A DNA stretch of 64,000 nucleotides from JBFWUM01 sp050247255 (GCA_050247255.1 JBFWUM010000011.1:1-64000); one strand, 5' to 3'. Positions 17,193 to 27,747 are shown, numbered from the stretch's first letter. Numbers and translations are program-made. Notes: generated by a model not told the origin, from the letters alone.

Positions 17193-17226
17193 AAGGGCCG
17201 CCCCGACGCTGGCCGGGGCGGCCCTT
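17193..17226 (-). terminator. Rho-independent terminator after rfaE2
   Basis: The perfect 10-bp stem GGGCCGCCCC/GGGGCGGCCC with a 10-nt loop (17197-17226) is followed on the minus strand by TTTT at 17193-17196. It lies between the rfaE2 stop (17244) and the mfd ATG (17182). The mfd ATG is only about 10 nt past the U-tract. Confidence 0.85.
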
Positions 17227-17243
17227 CAATTGTCGCACGGCGC

Positions 17244-17711
17244 CTATTCGCGCCTGATCCGTTTGATGAGCTCGGTCGTCGAATACCCCTCGGCCAGGGC
17301 GATGCGGACGACGCGACCGCCGCGGGCTTCGACGACGTCGCGGCCAACGATGTTGTGCTCGCCCCAGTCAGCGCCTTTCACGAGGATGTCGGGCTGGATG
17401 CGCGAGATCACGGCGTGCGGTGTGTCCTCGTCGAACACCACGACCGCGTCCACACACGCGAGAGCCAGCAGGATCTCGGCGCGTTCGTGCTCGGGAGTGA
17501 TCGGGCGTTCGGGGCCCTTGATGGCGCGAACGGAGCGATCCGAATTCACGGCAACGATGAGCACGTCGCCCAGCGCGCGAGCCTCCTGCAGGTAGCGAAG
17601 GTGCCCGGGATGCAGCAGGTCGAACACCCCGTTGGTGAACACGACCTTGCCGCCGCGCGCCTGGATGCTGGCGGCCAGGGCCGTCGCCTCGTCCCACGAG
17701 CCGAGCGTCAC
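17244..17711 (-). CDS. rfaE2: D-glycero-beta-D-manno-heptose 1-phosphate adenylyltransferase
   Basis: 155 aa, the usual size of the stand-alone second domain of HldE. Nucleotidyltransferase motifs: FTNGVFDLLHPGHLRYLQEA (with HxGH), VNSDRSVRAIKGPERPI, and VKGADW. It activates heptose phosphate with ATP to make ADP-heptose for LPS inner core. GTG start at 17711 overlaps the vapC stop as GTGA, an unusual coupling of a biosynthetic gene to a toxin gene. Confidence 0.92.
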   Translation of the reverse strand: MTLGSWDEATALAASIQARGGKVVFTNGVFDLLHPGHLRYLQEARALGDVLIVAVNSDRSVRAIKGPERPITPEHERAEILLALACVDAVVVFDEDTPHAVISRIQPDILVKGADWGEHNIVGRDVVEARGGRVVRIALAEGYSTTELIKRIRRE

Positions 17712-18157
17712 CCGGAGATCACCATGAGGTCGTCGGGCGAGGCGCCGACAACCGCCGCCACCGGGATGGTGCGGTCGAAGGTGGCAAGCCTGCCGCCGTT
17801 GTGCCTGGCGAGCGCGAGCAGGTAGAGGTCGGTCACGGTCCGATGCGAGTAGACGGCGGGGTCGGCAAAGACATCGTGCGAACGCATCGACAGCGAGTCG
17901 GCCCAGAAGCGGTGGTCACCGCTGTTGCAGAACGCGCGGAGCCTGGCCGCAGTGCGGGCGGGCGGCTCGGCGGCCGGCGTGTAGCGACGGTTGGAGAGAA
18001 TGCGGATCACACCGTTCTCGGTGAGCGGGCAGGTTGCCCATCCCTGGCTTCGTGCGTCGGCAAACCAGTTGTGAGCGACATCATGGTGCACATGGTCCGG
18101 ATCGAACAGCGCGACCAGGACGTTGACGTCGGGCAGTGCCGGGCGGCGGTCCGACAG
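17708..18157 (-). CDS. VapC-like PIN-domain toxin, probable CTG start
   Basis: 149 aa if initiated at CTG 18157, which has AGGAG six bases upstream. The first ATG (18091) would delete the first catalytic Asp. Acidic residues of the PIN ribonuclease site are all present: PDVNVLVALFD near the N-terminus, TENGVIRIL, TVTDLYLLALA and GGRLATFD. VapC toxins cut tRNA or rRNA and are neutralised by VapB. It is preceded by a small DNA-binding-type antitoxin gene and followed, with overlap, by rfaE2. The unusual start codon is inference from the frame: a TAG (the vapB stop region) lies just upstream and no ATG/GTG/TTG is available. Confidence 0.8.
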   Translation of the reverse strand: MSDRRPALPDVNVLVALFDPDHVHHDVAHNWFADARSQGWATCPLTENGVIRILSNRRYTPAAEPPARTAARLRAFCNSGDHRFWADSLSMRSHDVFADPAVYSHRTVTDLYLLALARHNGGRLATFDRTIPVAAVVGASPDDLMVISG

Positions 18158-18166
18158 GGGACGCTC

Positions 18167-18412
18167 CTAGGCTTCGTCGCGAAGGCGATTGACGAGCGCG
18201 AGTGTCGGCCGCGGGGCCCCGTGGGGTCGTCGGGGGAGTAACGGCACCCCGTTGCGCTCGCCACCGGATGCAGCCGGCTCGAGCGCCTTGCGAGCAAGAT
18301 CGGACAGCACCTTTCCCGCCGTCGTGGCGCGAAGCGCAGCGATCTCCTTTACGGCCAACAGGATATCCGGATCCAGATCGATGGTCGTGCGCACCACGCC
18401 ATCGTCGCGCAT
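18167..18412 (-). CDS. VapB-like antitoxin (ribbon-helix-helix type)
   Basis: 81 aa from ATG 18412 (GTG at 18415 also possible). The N-terminus VVRTTIDLDPDILLAVKEIAALRATTAGKVLSDLARKAL has the beta-strand plus two helices of the VapB/CopG fold. The C-terminal tail (GVPLLPRR then TLALVNRLRDEA) is the kind that wraps a PIN toxin. It lies 9 bp before the toxin start and 13 bp after the wzt stop, so it could be transcribed with either. Confidence 0.78.
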   Translation of the reverse strand: MRDDGVVRTTIDLDPDILLAVKEIAALRATTAGKVLSDLARKALEPAASGGERNGVPLLPRRPHGAPRPTLALVNRLRDEA

Positions 18413-18425
18413 CACGCATCAGATG

Positions 18426-19721
18426 TCAAAAGGTGATGCGAAGGCCTCCGCTGGCAGACCAGCGATGCGGCGGACGGAAGACGCCCACCTCCCTGGTCTT
18501 CGAGGTCACGCGCAGGGTGTAGAGCTGGCGGTGGTAGTCGTAGGGTGTGCCGTTGGCGCGATGGATGGCGACATCCAGCTTGTAGGTGCCCTCGGTCAGG
18601 TCGAGGTGATCGACAACGAAGCGGACGTCGCCCTCGCCGTGCAGTTCTGCAGTGATTGCGCCGTCGACCTGCGTGTTGGTCCCGAAGCAGCAGACGCCAT
18701 CCGCGTTGAACAGGCCGACGCCGACGACCACGTCGGCAAGCGGCGCGGCGGCGCGCACGCGAATCCGGATCTCCAGTGGATCGCCCGACGCGACGAGATG
18801 CGTCGATGCGCCGTCGCGGCCGACGAGATCGACCGCGGTGATCTCGGCCTCGCGTGATCCCCAACGCCCCTCGCCAGCTTTGAACATGTCGGCTGGCTCG
18901 TCGGCGTGGTCGGTAGTCGATGTTCGGTCGCCGGTGGTCGGTGGTCGATGGTCGGCCTCAATGGCGGCGTTCTCGGAGGCAGCGACATCGAGCAGATAGG
19001 CGTCGATCACGCGCTTCGGGTCGCCCTGCAGGCGCGCGCGGCCGCCGTCGAGCCAGAGCGCTTCGTCGCAGAAGCGGGTCACGAGATCCAGCGAGTGCGT
19101 CACCAACAGAACCGTCCGGCCGCGGCGGCGGAACTCGGCGAACTTGTCGAGGCACTTGTGGGTGAACGCCTCGTCACCGACCGCCAGCACCTCGTCGACC
19201 AGCAGCACGTCGGGATCAACGTTGATCGCCACGGCGAAGCCGAGCCGCATGTACATGCCCGACGAGTAGGTCTTCACCGGCGCGTCGATGAACTCCTCGA
19301 GTTCCGCAAACTTGACGATGTCGTCGAAGCGGCGGGCGATTTCCTTCCTGCCAAGCCCGAGCATCATGCCGTTGATGAACACGTTCTCGCGGCCGGAGAT
19401 CTCGGGATGGAAGCCGGCGCCCAGCTCGATCAGCGCCGACACGCGGCCGGTGACGGTGACGCTGCCGGAGGTCGGCTTGCCGATGCCGGCAATCATCTTC
19501 AGCATCGTGCTCTTGCCGGAGCCGTTGCGGCCGACGATGCCGAAGGTCTTCCCCTGCGGGACGTCGAACGACACGCCCTTCAACGCCTCGAACACCTGGT
19601 CGGGCGCCAGGTCGCGGATGACGTTGCCCGAGAGAAAGGCGCTCTTCAGCGTCGCGAACTGCTTCCGCCGGCCGGAGCGGCGATACACCTTGCGAACGTC
19701 ACGGGCCTCGATCGCGTTCAC
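18426..19721 (-). CDS. wzt: O-antigen/polysaccharide ABC transporter ATP-binding protein with C-terminal Wzt-type domain
   Basis: 431 aa from GTG 19721, overlapping the permease stop (GTGA). Walker A GRNGSGKST, signature YSSGMYMRLGFA, Walker B VLLVDEVLAVGDE, and H-loop LLVTHS. The C-terminal ~150 residues (DPLEIRIRVRAAAPLADVVVGVGLFNADG) resemble the Wzt carbohydrate-binding domain that recognises the capped glycan. Between the two domains is a low-complexity patch ADHRPPTTGDRTSTTDHADE encoded by a GGTCGGTGG-type repeat. Works with the adjacent permease to export an undecaprenyl-linked polysaccharide. Confidence 0.92.
   Translation of the reverse strand: MNAIEARDVRKVYRRSGRRKQFATLKSAFLSGNVIRDLAPDQVFEALKGVSFDVPQGKTFGIVGRNGSGKSTMLKMIAGIGKPTSGSVTVTGRVSALIELGAGFHPEISGRENVFINGMMLGLGRKEIARRFDDIVKFAELEEFIDAPVKTYSSGMYMRLGFAVAINVDPDVLLVDEVLAVGDEAFTHKCLDKFAEFRRRGRTVLLVTHSLDLVTRFCDEALWLDGGRARLQGDPKRVIDAYLLDVAASENAAIEADHRPPTTGDRTSTTDHADEPADMFKAGEGRWGSREAEITAVDLVGRDGASTHLVASGDPLEIRIRVRAAAPLADVVVGVGLFNADGVCCFGTNTQVDGAITAELHGEGDVRFVVDHLDLTEGTYKLDVAIHRANGTPYDYHRQLYTLRVTSKTREVGVFRPPHRWSASGGLRITF
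18905..18956. repeat. GGTCGGTGGTCG low-complexity tract in frame in wzt
   Basis: Imperfect repeats of GGTCGGTGGTCGATGGTCGG, the same family as at 31691-31767 and 52060-52138. It encodes the interdomain linker rather than a conserved part. Confidence 0.75.
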
Positions 19722-20506
19722 ACTTCCTCCGCGAGGGTATCGCGCAGGCGATCGAACACGAAATAGCCCACGGCAAGCGTCACCAGGGCAATCGCGACGA
19801 CCACGCCGAGGCGCCACGTTTCGTCGAACGGCTCCTGCCGGAAGAGCGCCTCCTGATACAGCACCGCCAGGTGGGTGAACGGATTCAGGTTGAGCAGCTG
19901 CTGCACGCGCGGTGGCGCCTGCTCCACGGGATAGATGATCGGCGTGGCGAAGAACCAGAGCGTGAGCAGGTTCGCCAACAGGTCACGCACGTCGCGGAAA
20001 TGCACGGTCAGCGACGACACGAGCAGCGCCAGTCCGATCGTCAGCACCAGCTGCGCCAGGACGATGAGCGGCAACAGCGCGAGATCCGGGTGCACGGGCA
20101 CGCCGAAGTAGATCAGGAACGCCGCCAGGATCGGCAGGCCGAAGCAGAAGTGCACGAGCCCGGCGACCACGGTGACGAGCGGCAGCACCTCCGCCGGGAA
20201 CATCACCTTCTTGATCAGATTTCCGCCCGCCACCAGCACGTTGCTGGACTCCAACAGCGAGGAGGAGAACCAGGTCCACGGCAGGATGCCGCAGAACAGG
20301 AAGACGGCGTACGGCTCGACGCCCATCCCGCGCGCGGGAATGACGATGGTGAAGACGAACGTGTAGATGAGGAGGAGAAGAAGCGGGTTGATGAATGACC
20401 AGGCGAAGCCTAACAGCGAGCCTCGGTAGCGCGCCCGCAGGTCGCGCGACACGAGGCTCCCAATCAGGGCGCGGTAACGAAATAGCTGGGCGAGGCTCGC
20501 GAGCAA
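19718..20506 (-). CDS. wzm: O-antigen/polysaccharide ABC transporter permease
   Basis: 262 aa, ABC-2 type membrane protein with about six hydrophobic segments (LLLLLIYTFVFTIVI, FLFCGILPWTWFSSSL, VVAGLVHFCFGLPILAAFLIYF, LVLTIGLALLVSSL, LWFFATPIIYPV, VVVAIALVTLAVGYFVF). The N-terminal SRDLRARYRGSLLGFAWSFINPL is the family signature. The start at 20506 is TTG with no clear ribosome site; a slightly different start is possible. Pairs with the overlapping ATPase. Confidence 0.9.
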   Translation of the reverse strand: MLASLAQLFRYRALIGSLVSRDLRARYRGSLLGFAWSFINPLLLLLIYTFVFTIVIPARGMGVEPYAVFLFCGILPWTWFSSSLLESSNVLVAGGNLIKKVMFPAEVLPLVTVVAGLVHFCFGLPILAAFLIYFGVPVHPDLALLPLIVLAQLVLTIGLALLVSSLTVHFRDVRDLLANLLTLWFFATPIIYPVEQAPPRVQQLLNLNPFTHLAVLYQEALFRQEPFDETWRLGVVVAIALVTLAVGYFVFDRLRDTLAEEV

Positions 20507-20510
20507 GGTG

Positions 20511-20531
20511 CAGGGGGAAGTTGTCCCCCTG
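20511..20531. repeat. Short perfect hairpin between atpC and wzm
   Basis: 8-bp stem CAGGGGGA/TCCCCCTG with a 5-nt loop, directly after the atpC stop. No U-tract. It resembles a remnant of the GGGGGAAG family. Confidence 0.6.
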
Positions 20532-20533
20532 AT

Positions 20534-20968
20534 TTATACGCGAGTTCTTGCCCGCGTCGCTACCTGGAGGCGGATCAGCGACTTCATCATCGCGATCCGG
20601 GCGCGTTCGAAGTCCATGTCGGCGGTAGCGACGTGCGCCGGCTGGTTCAGGCGCTCCTCGGCGCGGCGCTTGGAGCGCTCGGCGCGCTCGATGTCGATGT
20701 CCTGCGCCCGCTCGGCGACGTGGGCCAGGACGGTGACGCGCTCCGGCAGGACTTCGACGAAGCCGAACGCCACCGCCAGGTGATGCTTCTCGCTGCCCTG
20801 GCGGTACCACATCTCTCCGACTTTCAACGTGGAGAGCAGCGGGGTGTGCCCGGGCAGGATGCCCAGCTCGCCTTCCGAGCCGGGCACCACCACTTCATCG
20901 ACCTCCTCGCGCACCAGGGCGCGATCGGGCGTGACGATTTCGAGCAGCAGCTTTGTGGGAAGAGCCAT
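20534..20968 (-). CDS. atpC: F1 ATP synthase epsilon subunit
   Basis: 144 aa. N-terminal beta-sandwich (LLEIVTPDRALVREEVDEVVVPGSEGELGILPGHTPLLSTL) and C-terminal helical hairpin region (ERAQDIDIERAERSKRRAEERL). Central-stalk subunit that couples rotation and can inhibit ATP hydrolysis. Last gene of the atpHAGDC cluster; 5 bp from atpD. Confidence 0.96.
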   Translation of the reverse strand: MALPTKLLLEIVTPDRALVREEVDEVVVPGSEGELGILPGHTPLLSTLKVGEMWYRQGSEKHHLAVAFGFVEVLPERVTVLAHVAERAQDIDIERAERSKRRAEERLNQPAHVATADMDFERARIAMMKSLIRLQVATRARTRV

Positions 20969-20973
20969 GTCTC

Positions 20974-22431
<1,458 letters not shown>

Positions 22432-22450
22432 TCTGGTTTCTCTCACTCTG

Positions 22451-22585
22451 TAGGGGGAAGGGGGAGAGGGTTAGGGGGAAGGGCTGTCTCAGGCACCAGT
22501 GGCGAGTCTCGAGGACCAAGTCCTGCCGACTGGCGCCTGGCCCAGCCCTTCCCCCTTTCCTTCGGTCCTTCCCCCTTCCCCCTAA
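22451..22585. repeat. GGGGGAAGGG inverted-repeat element between atpG and atpD
   Basis: A G-rich left arm (22451-22485) faces a C-rich right arm (22545-22585), about 60 bp apart, so the atpG-atpD transcript can fold into a long hairpin. The same arm sequence is found after parB, in parB and between gyrB and gyrA. Confidence 0.8.
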
Positions 22586-22604
22586 CGATGTCTTTCCCGG
22601 GCGC

Positions 22605-23522
22605 CTACGTCGCGGCCGCGCCCGACACGACTTCGATGATCTCGCGCGTGATCGCCGCCTGGCGCACCTTGTTCATGTAGAGCGTCAGGTTCTCGATCAT
22701 CTCGGTCGAGTTGCGCGTGGCGGCGTCCATGGCCGTCATCTGCGCGGCGAAGAACGCGGCGTTGCTCTCGAGCAGCGCCCGGTAGACCTGCACCTGCACG
22801 TGGCGCGGCAGCAGGTCCTTGAAAATCTCCTCGGGCTGCGGCTCGTACAGGTAATCCACTGATGGTCCTGTCTGTGCCGTCTCCTCACCCTCGAGCCTGG
22901 GAATCGGCAGCAGGCGCTCCAGCACCAGCCGCTGCGTCATCACCGACTTGAACTCGTTGTAGACGAGATATACGCTCGACGCGCGGCCGGAAGTGAACTC
23001 CTCGATCGCCATGTCGCCGATTTCCTGCGCGTCGGCAAACGACATCTTCTGGAAGATGCCGACCTGCTCGTAGCGGACGTCGAACCCGCGGCGGCGGAAG
23101 AAGTCGCGCCCCTTGCGGCCGACGAGGCCGAGCGCGATCTCGCGTCCCTTGCCCTCGTTGACGATGAACTGGCCCGCCGCCTTGATCACGTTCGAGTTGA
23201 AGCTGCCGCACAGGCCGCGGTCGGCGGTGATGACGATGAGCAGCGGATTGCCGCCTTCGCCCGGCCCGCCTTCGCCAGGCGTGATCCCGGCGCCGGGCTT
23301 CGGCGAGGCAGGCAGGCGCAGCAGCGGGTGCGCGTCCTGATCCACGCGCGACACCAGCCCGTTCAGCACCGTCAGCATCCGCTGTGCGAACGGCCGCGAC
23401 GCGACGACGCGGTCCTGCGCGCGCTTGAGGCGCGAGGCGGCGATCATCTTCATCGCCTTGGTGATCTGCTGCGTCGACTTGACCGCGCGGATCCGGCGTC
23501 TGAGGTCAATCAGTGACGGCAT
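22605..23522 (-). CDS. atpG: F1 ATP synthase gamma subunit
   Basis: 305 aa. N-terminal helix MPSLIDLRRRIRAVKSTQQITKAMKMIAASRLKRAQ and C-terminal helix AMDAATRNSTEMIENLTLYMNKVRQAAITREI are the coiled-coil rotor. LLIVITADRGLCGSFN is conserved. A Gly/Pro-rich insert (PKPGAGITPGEGGPGEGG) before that motif is unusual and encoded by low-complexity DNA at ~23250-23300. ATG abuts the atpA stop. Confidence 0.96.
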   Translation of the reverse strand: MPSLIDLRRRIRAVKSTQQITKAMKMIAASRLKRAQDRVVASRPFAQRMLTVLNGLVSRVDQDAHPLLRLPASPKPGAGITPGEGGPGEGGNPLLIVITADRGLCGSFNSNVIKAAGQFIVNEGKGREIALGLVGRKGRDFFRRRGFDVRYEQVGIFQKMSFADAQEIGDMAIEEFTSGRASSVYLVYNEFKSVMTQRLVLERLLPIPRLEGEETAQTGPSVDYLYEPQPEEIFKDLLPRHVQVQVYRALLESNAAFFAAQMTAMDAATRNSTEMIENLTLYMNKVRQAAITREIIEVVSGAAAT

Positions 23523-25055
<1,533 letters not shown>

Positions 25056-25070
25056 GTCGTTTCTGCTTCT

Positions 25071-25119
25071 GTGGCTTCCGGCTTCAGCCGGAAGTCTTCC
25101 GCCTGAAGGCGGGAGCTAC
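25071..25119. repeat. Double palindromic element (CTTCCGGC family) between atpH and atpA
   Basis: Same two-hairpin structure as in mfd: cttccggcttcagccggaag, then CTTCCGCCTGAAGGCGGGAG. The end of the element supplies the atpH stop codon (GTGTAG read on the minus strand). Confidence 0.85.
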
Positions 25120-25661
25120 ACCTGGGAGATCAGCTTCTCCCGCATCTTGTCGAGCTGCGTCGCGACGCTGCCGTCGTACACCGTGCTGCCGATCCGCGCG
25201 ACCACGCCGGCAACCAGCGCCGGGTCCGTCTTCGTCGTCAGCGTGACGGTGCGGCCGGTGACCTTCGACAGCCGCTGCTGCAGCTGCGTCGCCTGCTCTG
25301 GGGTGATCTCGGTCGCCGAGGTCACCTCGGCGCGGACGATCCCCTTCAGCTCCTCGACGCGCTCGTTGTAGACCTGCACCAGGTCGGGCAGCAGCACGAG
25401 GCGATCCCGCCCGGCGAGCAGCACGAGCAGCTTGCTGACCGGCGCCTTCAGTCCGGTCTTCGCGATCAACTCGGTGACGACCCGCTGCTTGGAGGCTGCG
25501 GGAACGACGGGGTTGGTCAGCGCTTCGCGCAGGTCGGCGTGCTGGTCGACCAGTGCGGCGAACGCAGCCAGATCACGCCCCACCTGCTCCGGGTCGGCTT
25601 CCTTGACGGCGACGTCAAGAAGCGCTCGGGCATATCGGGACGCTGAAGCTCGCGCACTCAT
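25116..25661 (-). CDS. atpH: F1 ATP synthase delta subunit
   Basis: 181 aa. OSCP/delta fold: ASRYARALLDVAV at the start, LREALTNPVVPAASKQRVV in the middle, VTLTTKTDPALVAGVVARIG near the end. Links F1 to the peripheral stalk. ATG has AGGA upstream. First gene of this F1 cluster; the Fo genes (atpB, E, F) are not in the window. Confidence 0.94.
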   Translation of the reverse strand: MSARASASRYARALLDVAVKEADPEQVGRDLAAFAALVDQHADLREALTNPVVPAASKQRVVTELIAKTGLKAPVSKLLVLLAGRDRLVLLPDLVQVYNERVEELKGIVRAEVTSATEITPEQATQLQQRLSKVTGRTVTLTTKTDPALVAGVVARIGSTVYDGSVATQLDKMREKLISQV

Positions 25662-25748
25662 TCCGGTTCCTGGTGGTCCTGTGTCGTTAGGGAGGGGTTA
25701 CGAACGTTCCCTGCGAGCTTGTACCTGAAAGGCACAAACGTCCTTTTA

Positions 25749-25785
25749 TACCACGGACCGCCGCTCGATGCGGCGGTCCGTGGTA
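25749..25785. terminator. Perfect 16-bp hairpin between parB and atpH
   Basis: Stem TACCACGGACCGCCGC with its exact complement, loop TCGAT. No U-tract follows on the minus strand, so termination is uncertain; it may mark the end of the parAB transcript or protect it. Confidence 0.45.
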
Positions 25786-25822
25786 GTGGGAAGGGGGAAG
25801 TTGTTAGGGGGAAGGGCTGGGT
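25786..25822. repeat. GGGGGAAG-family tract downstream of parB
   Basis: G-rich direct repeats (GGGAAGGGGGAAG, TTAGGGGGAAGGGCTGG) matching one arm of the atpD-atpG and gyrB-gyrA elements. The other arm may be the C-rich tract inside parB. Confidence 0.7.
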
Positions 25823-25835
25823 TAGGGGCCAGTCG

Positions 25836-26747
25836 CTAGCGGTTGGTCGTCAGGGCTTGGTAGAGGCGATTGAGCTCCTGTTCCGAACCAAACCCAATCT
25901 CGATATGGCCGCCCTGCCCCCGCCGAACGATGCGGACTTTCGTACCCAGGGCGAAACGCATCCGGTCCTCAGCGGCCCTGGTATGAACGTCAGGCTGGAC
26001 TGTTGCCTTGGCAGCCCTTCCCCCTTCCCCCTTCCCCCCTCCCCCTGCGAGCCGCTTCACCAGCCCTTCCGTGTCGCGAACCGACAGGCCGCGCGAGATG
26101 ACCTCGCGGGCCGCCTGGCGCTGGGCGGCGGGATCGGGCAGCGCGAGCAGCGCGCGCGCATGGCCCATGGAGAGCGTGCCGGCGGCGAGGTCGGCGCGCA
26201 CCTCGTCGGGCAGCTTCAGAAGTCGCAGGAAGTTTGCGACCGAGCTGCGATCCTTGCCGACCGCCGCGGCGATCTGGTCCTGCGTGAGCTGGTGCTGCTC
26301 AGCGAGCCGCTGGTAGGCCAGTGCCTCGTCGACGGGATTCAGGTTCTCGCGCTGGATGTTCTCGACGAGCGCGAGCTCGAGGAGCTCCTTGTCGGACCCG
26401 GGCGCCATGTCGCGCACGACGACCGGCACCTTGAGCAGCCCGGCGCGCTGCGCCGCGCGCCACCGGCGCTCGCCGGCGATGATCTGATAGCGCTCCCCCA
26501 TCCGACGCACGAGGATCGGCTGGATGACGCCGTTGTTCTTGATCGACCGCGCCAGCTCCTCCAGCTTCGCATCGTCCATCTGCAGCCGCGGCTGTCGCTC
26601 GTTGGGCTCGACGAAGTCGACGTCCACTTCGAGCGGCCCCTGTCGCACGACCACCGGCGCCGGCGCCGGCACCGGTGCCACCTCGGGCATTGCATCCGGA
26701 ATCAGCGCGCTGAGACCTTTGCCAAGAGCAGGACGACGTTCAACCAT
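25836..26747 (-). CDS. parB: Chromosome partitioning protein ParB (Spo0J)
   Basis: 303 aa. ALGKGLSALIP at the start, LEVDVDFVEPNERQPR, then box II GERYQIIAGERRWRAAQRAG (CTP/DNA clamp), helix-turn-helix LTQDQIAAAVGKDRSSVANFLRLL, and a C-terminal dimer domain IEIGFGSEQELNRLYQAL. Loads at parS and spreads. The linker AGGGGKGEGGRAAK is encoded by a C/G-rich element and differs from the Lys-rich linker usual in the family. Follows parA; the parA-parB gap holds a hairpin element. Confidence 0.95.
   Translation of the reverse strand: MVERRPALGKGLSALIPDAMPEVAPVPAPAPVVVRQGPLEVDVDFVEPNERQPRLQMDDAKLEELARSIKNNGVIQPILVRRMGERYQIIAGERRWRAAQRAGLLKVPVVVRDMAPGSDKELLELALVENIQRENLNPVDEALAYQRLAEQHQLTQDQIAAAVGKDRSSVANFLRLLKLPDEVRADLAAGTLSMGHARALLALPDPAAQRQAAREVISRGLSVRDTEGLVKRLAGGGGKGEGGRAAKATVQPDVHTRAAEDRMRFALGTKVRIVRRGQGGHIEIGFGSEQELNRLYQALTTNR
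26012..26046. repeat. GGGGGAAG-family arm in frame in parB
   Basis: C-rich run (CCCTTCCCCCTTCCCCCTTC) encoding the Gly/Lys linker of ParB. Same tract as the right arm of the element at 22451-22585. Confidence 0.75.
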
Positions 26748-26769
26748 GGCTGTTCCTTGTCGAGAAGGG

Positions 26770-26850
26770 GATCACAGGAGAAAGGAGGAAGGAGTGTCCT
26801 TTGGTTATCAAGACCAAGAGAGAACTCCTTGCTCCTTCCTCCTGTGAAAT
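26770..26850. repeat. GATCACAGGAG inverted-repeat element after parA
   Basis: Left arm GATCACAGGAGAAAGGAGGA, right arm TCCTTCCTCCTGTGAAATCC; inner TTTGGT/ACCAAG adds to the stem. It starts a few bases past the parA stop on the minus strand. Confidence 0.8.
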
Positions 26851-26856
26851 CCGGGA

Positions 26857-27654
26857 TCAGGCGGCGCGGCGCGCCAGCATTTCCTTTGCGAGCGCCACGT
26901 AGGCGAGGGCGCCGCGTGACCTGGCGTCGTAGATCACTCCCGGCGTGCCGTGGCTCGGCGCCTCGCCGAGGCGCACGTTGCGCGGGATGATCGTGTTGAA
27001 CACCTTGTCCTTGAAGAAGTCGCGCACGTCGCGGGCGACGAGCTGCCCCAGGTTCGTGCGGTCGTCGTACATCGTCAGCAGCACGCCTTCGATGTCGAGG
27101 CCGGGATTGAGGGCGCCCTTCACGCGGCGCATCGTCCCGACGAGATCGGCAAGCCCTTCGAGCGCGAAGTACTCGCAGTGCAGCGGAATGAGTACTGCGT
27201 CTGCCGCGACGAGCGCGTTGAGCGTGAGCAGCCCGAGCGACGGCGGACAGTCGATGAAGATGAAATCGAATTGCTGGCGCAGCGGCGTAAGCACGCGCCG
27301 CAGCCGATGTTCGCGCGCCAGCATCGGCACCAGCTCGATTTCGGCGCCGGTGAGATTGCGATCGGCCGGGATGACGAACAGCCCCTCGACCTTCGTCGGC
27401 AGAAGAAACGTCTCCGGCTCGCCGTCGGTCAGCAACGCCTCGTAAACCGTGCCCCCCTGGGCGCGCTCCCCTTTTGCGCCGACCCCGCTGGTCAGGTTGC
27501 CCTGCGGGTCGACGTCGACGAGCAGCACCCGGTGACCTTCCATGGCCAGCGATGTCGCCACGTTGATGGCCGTGGTGGTCTTGCCCACGCCACCTTTCTG
27601 GTTGGCCACCGCGAGGATGCGGCCCGAGGCGGAGGGTTTGATGTCTTCTGTCAT
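26857..27654 (-). CDS. parA: Chromosome partitioning ATPase ParA (Soj)
   Basis: 265 aa. Deviant Walker A KGGVGKTTTAINVA with the signature Lys, Walker B-type FIFIDCPPSLGLLTLNAL, and PLHCEYFALEGLADL. Works with ParB/parS to segregate the origin. Strong promoter directly upstream. ParA is transcribed first, parB second. Confidence 0.96.
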   Translation of the reverse strand: MTEDIKPSASGRILAVANQKGGVGKTTTAINVATSLAMEGHRVLLVDVDPQGNLTSGVGAKGERAQGGTVYEALLTDGEPETFLLPTKVEGLFVIPADRNLTGAEIELVPMLAREHRLRRVLTPLRQQFDFIFIDCPPSLGLLTLNALVAADAVLIPLHCEYFALEGLADLVGTMRRVKGALNPGLDIEGVLLTMYDDRTNLGQLVARDVRDFFKDKVFNTIIPRNVRLGEAPSHGTPGVIYDARSRGALAYVALAKEMLARRAA

Positions 27655-27698
27655 ATAACCAACAATTTGGACTTTTTCGACTTATTGGGTACGAACAG

Positions 27699-27727
27699 AG
27701 ATTAGTACGCAGCTAATTGTGTGTCAA
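27699..27727 (-). promoter_or_regulatory. sigma70-type promoter for parAB
   Basis: TTGACA (27727-27722) and TAATCT (27704-27699), 17-bp spacer, about 45 bp upstream of the parA ATG. Confidence 0.75.
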
Positions 27728-27731
27728 GCGT

Positions 27732-27747
27732 TGTTTCACGTGAAACA
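27732..27747. promoter_or_regulatory. parS site, perfect palindrome
   Basis: TGTTTCACGTGAAACA, identical to the bacterial parS consensus, just upstream of the parAB promoter. Confidence 0.97.
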
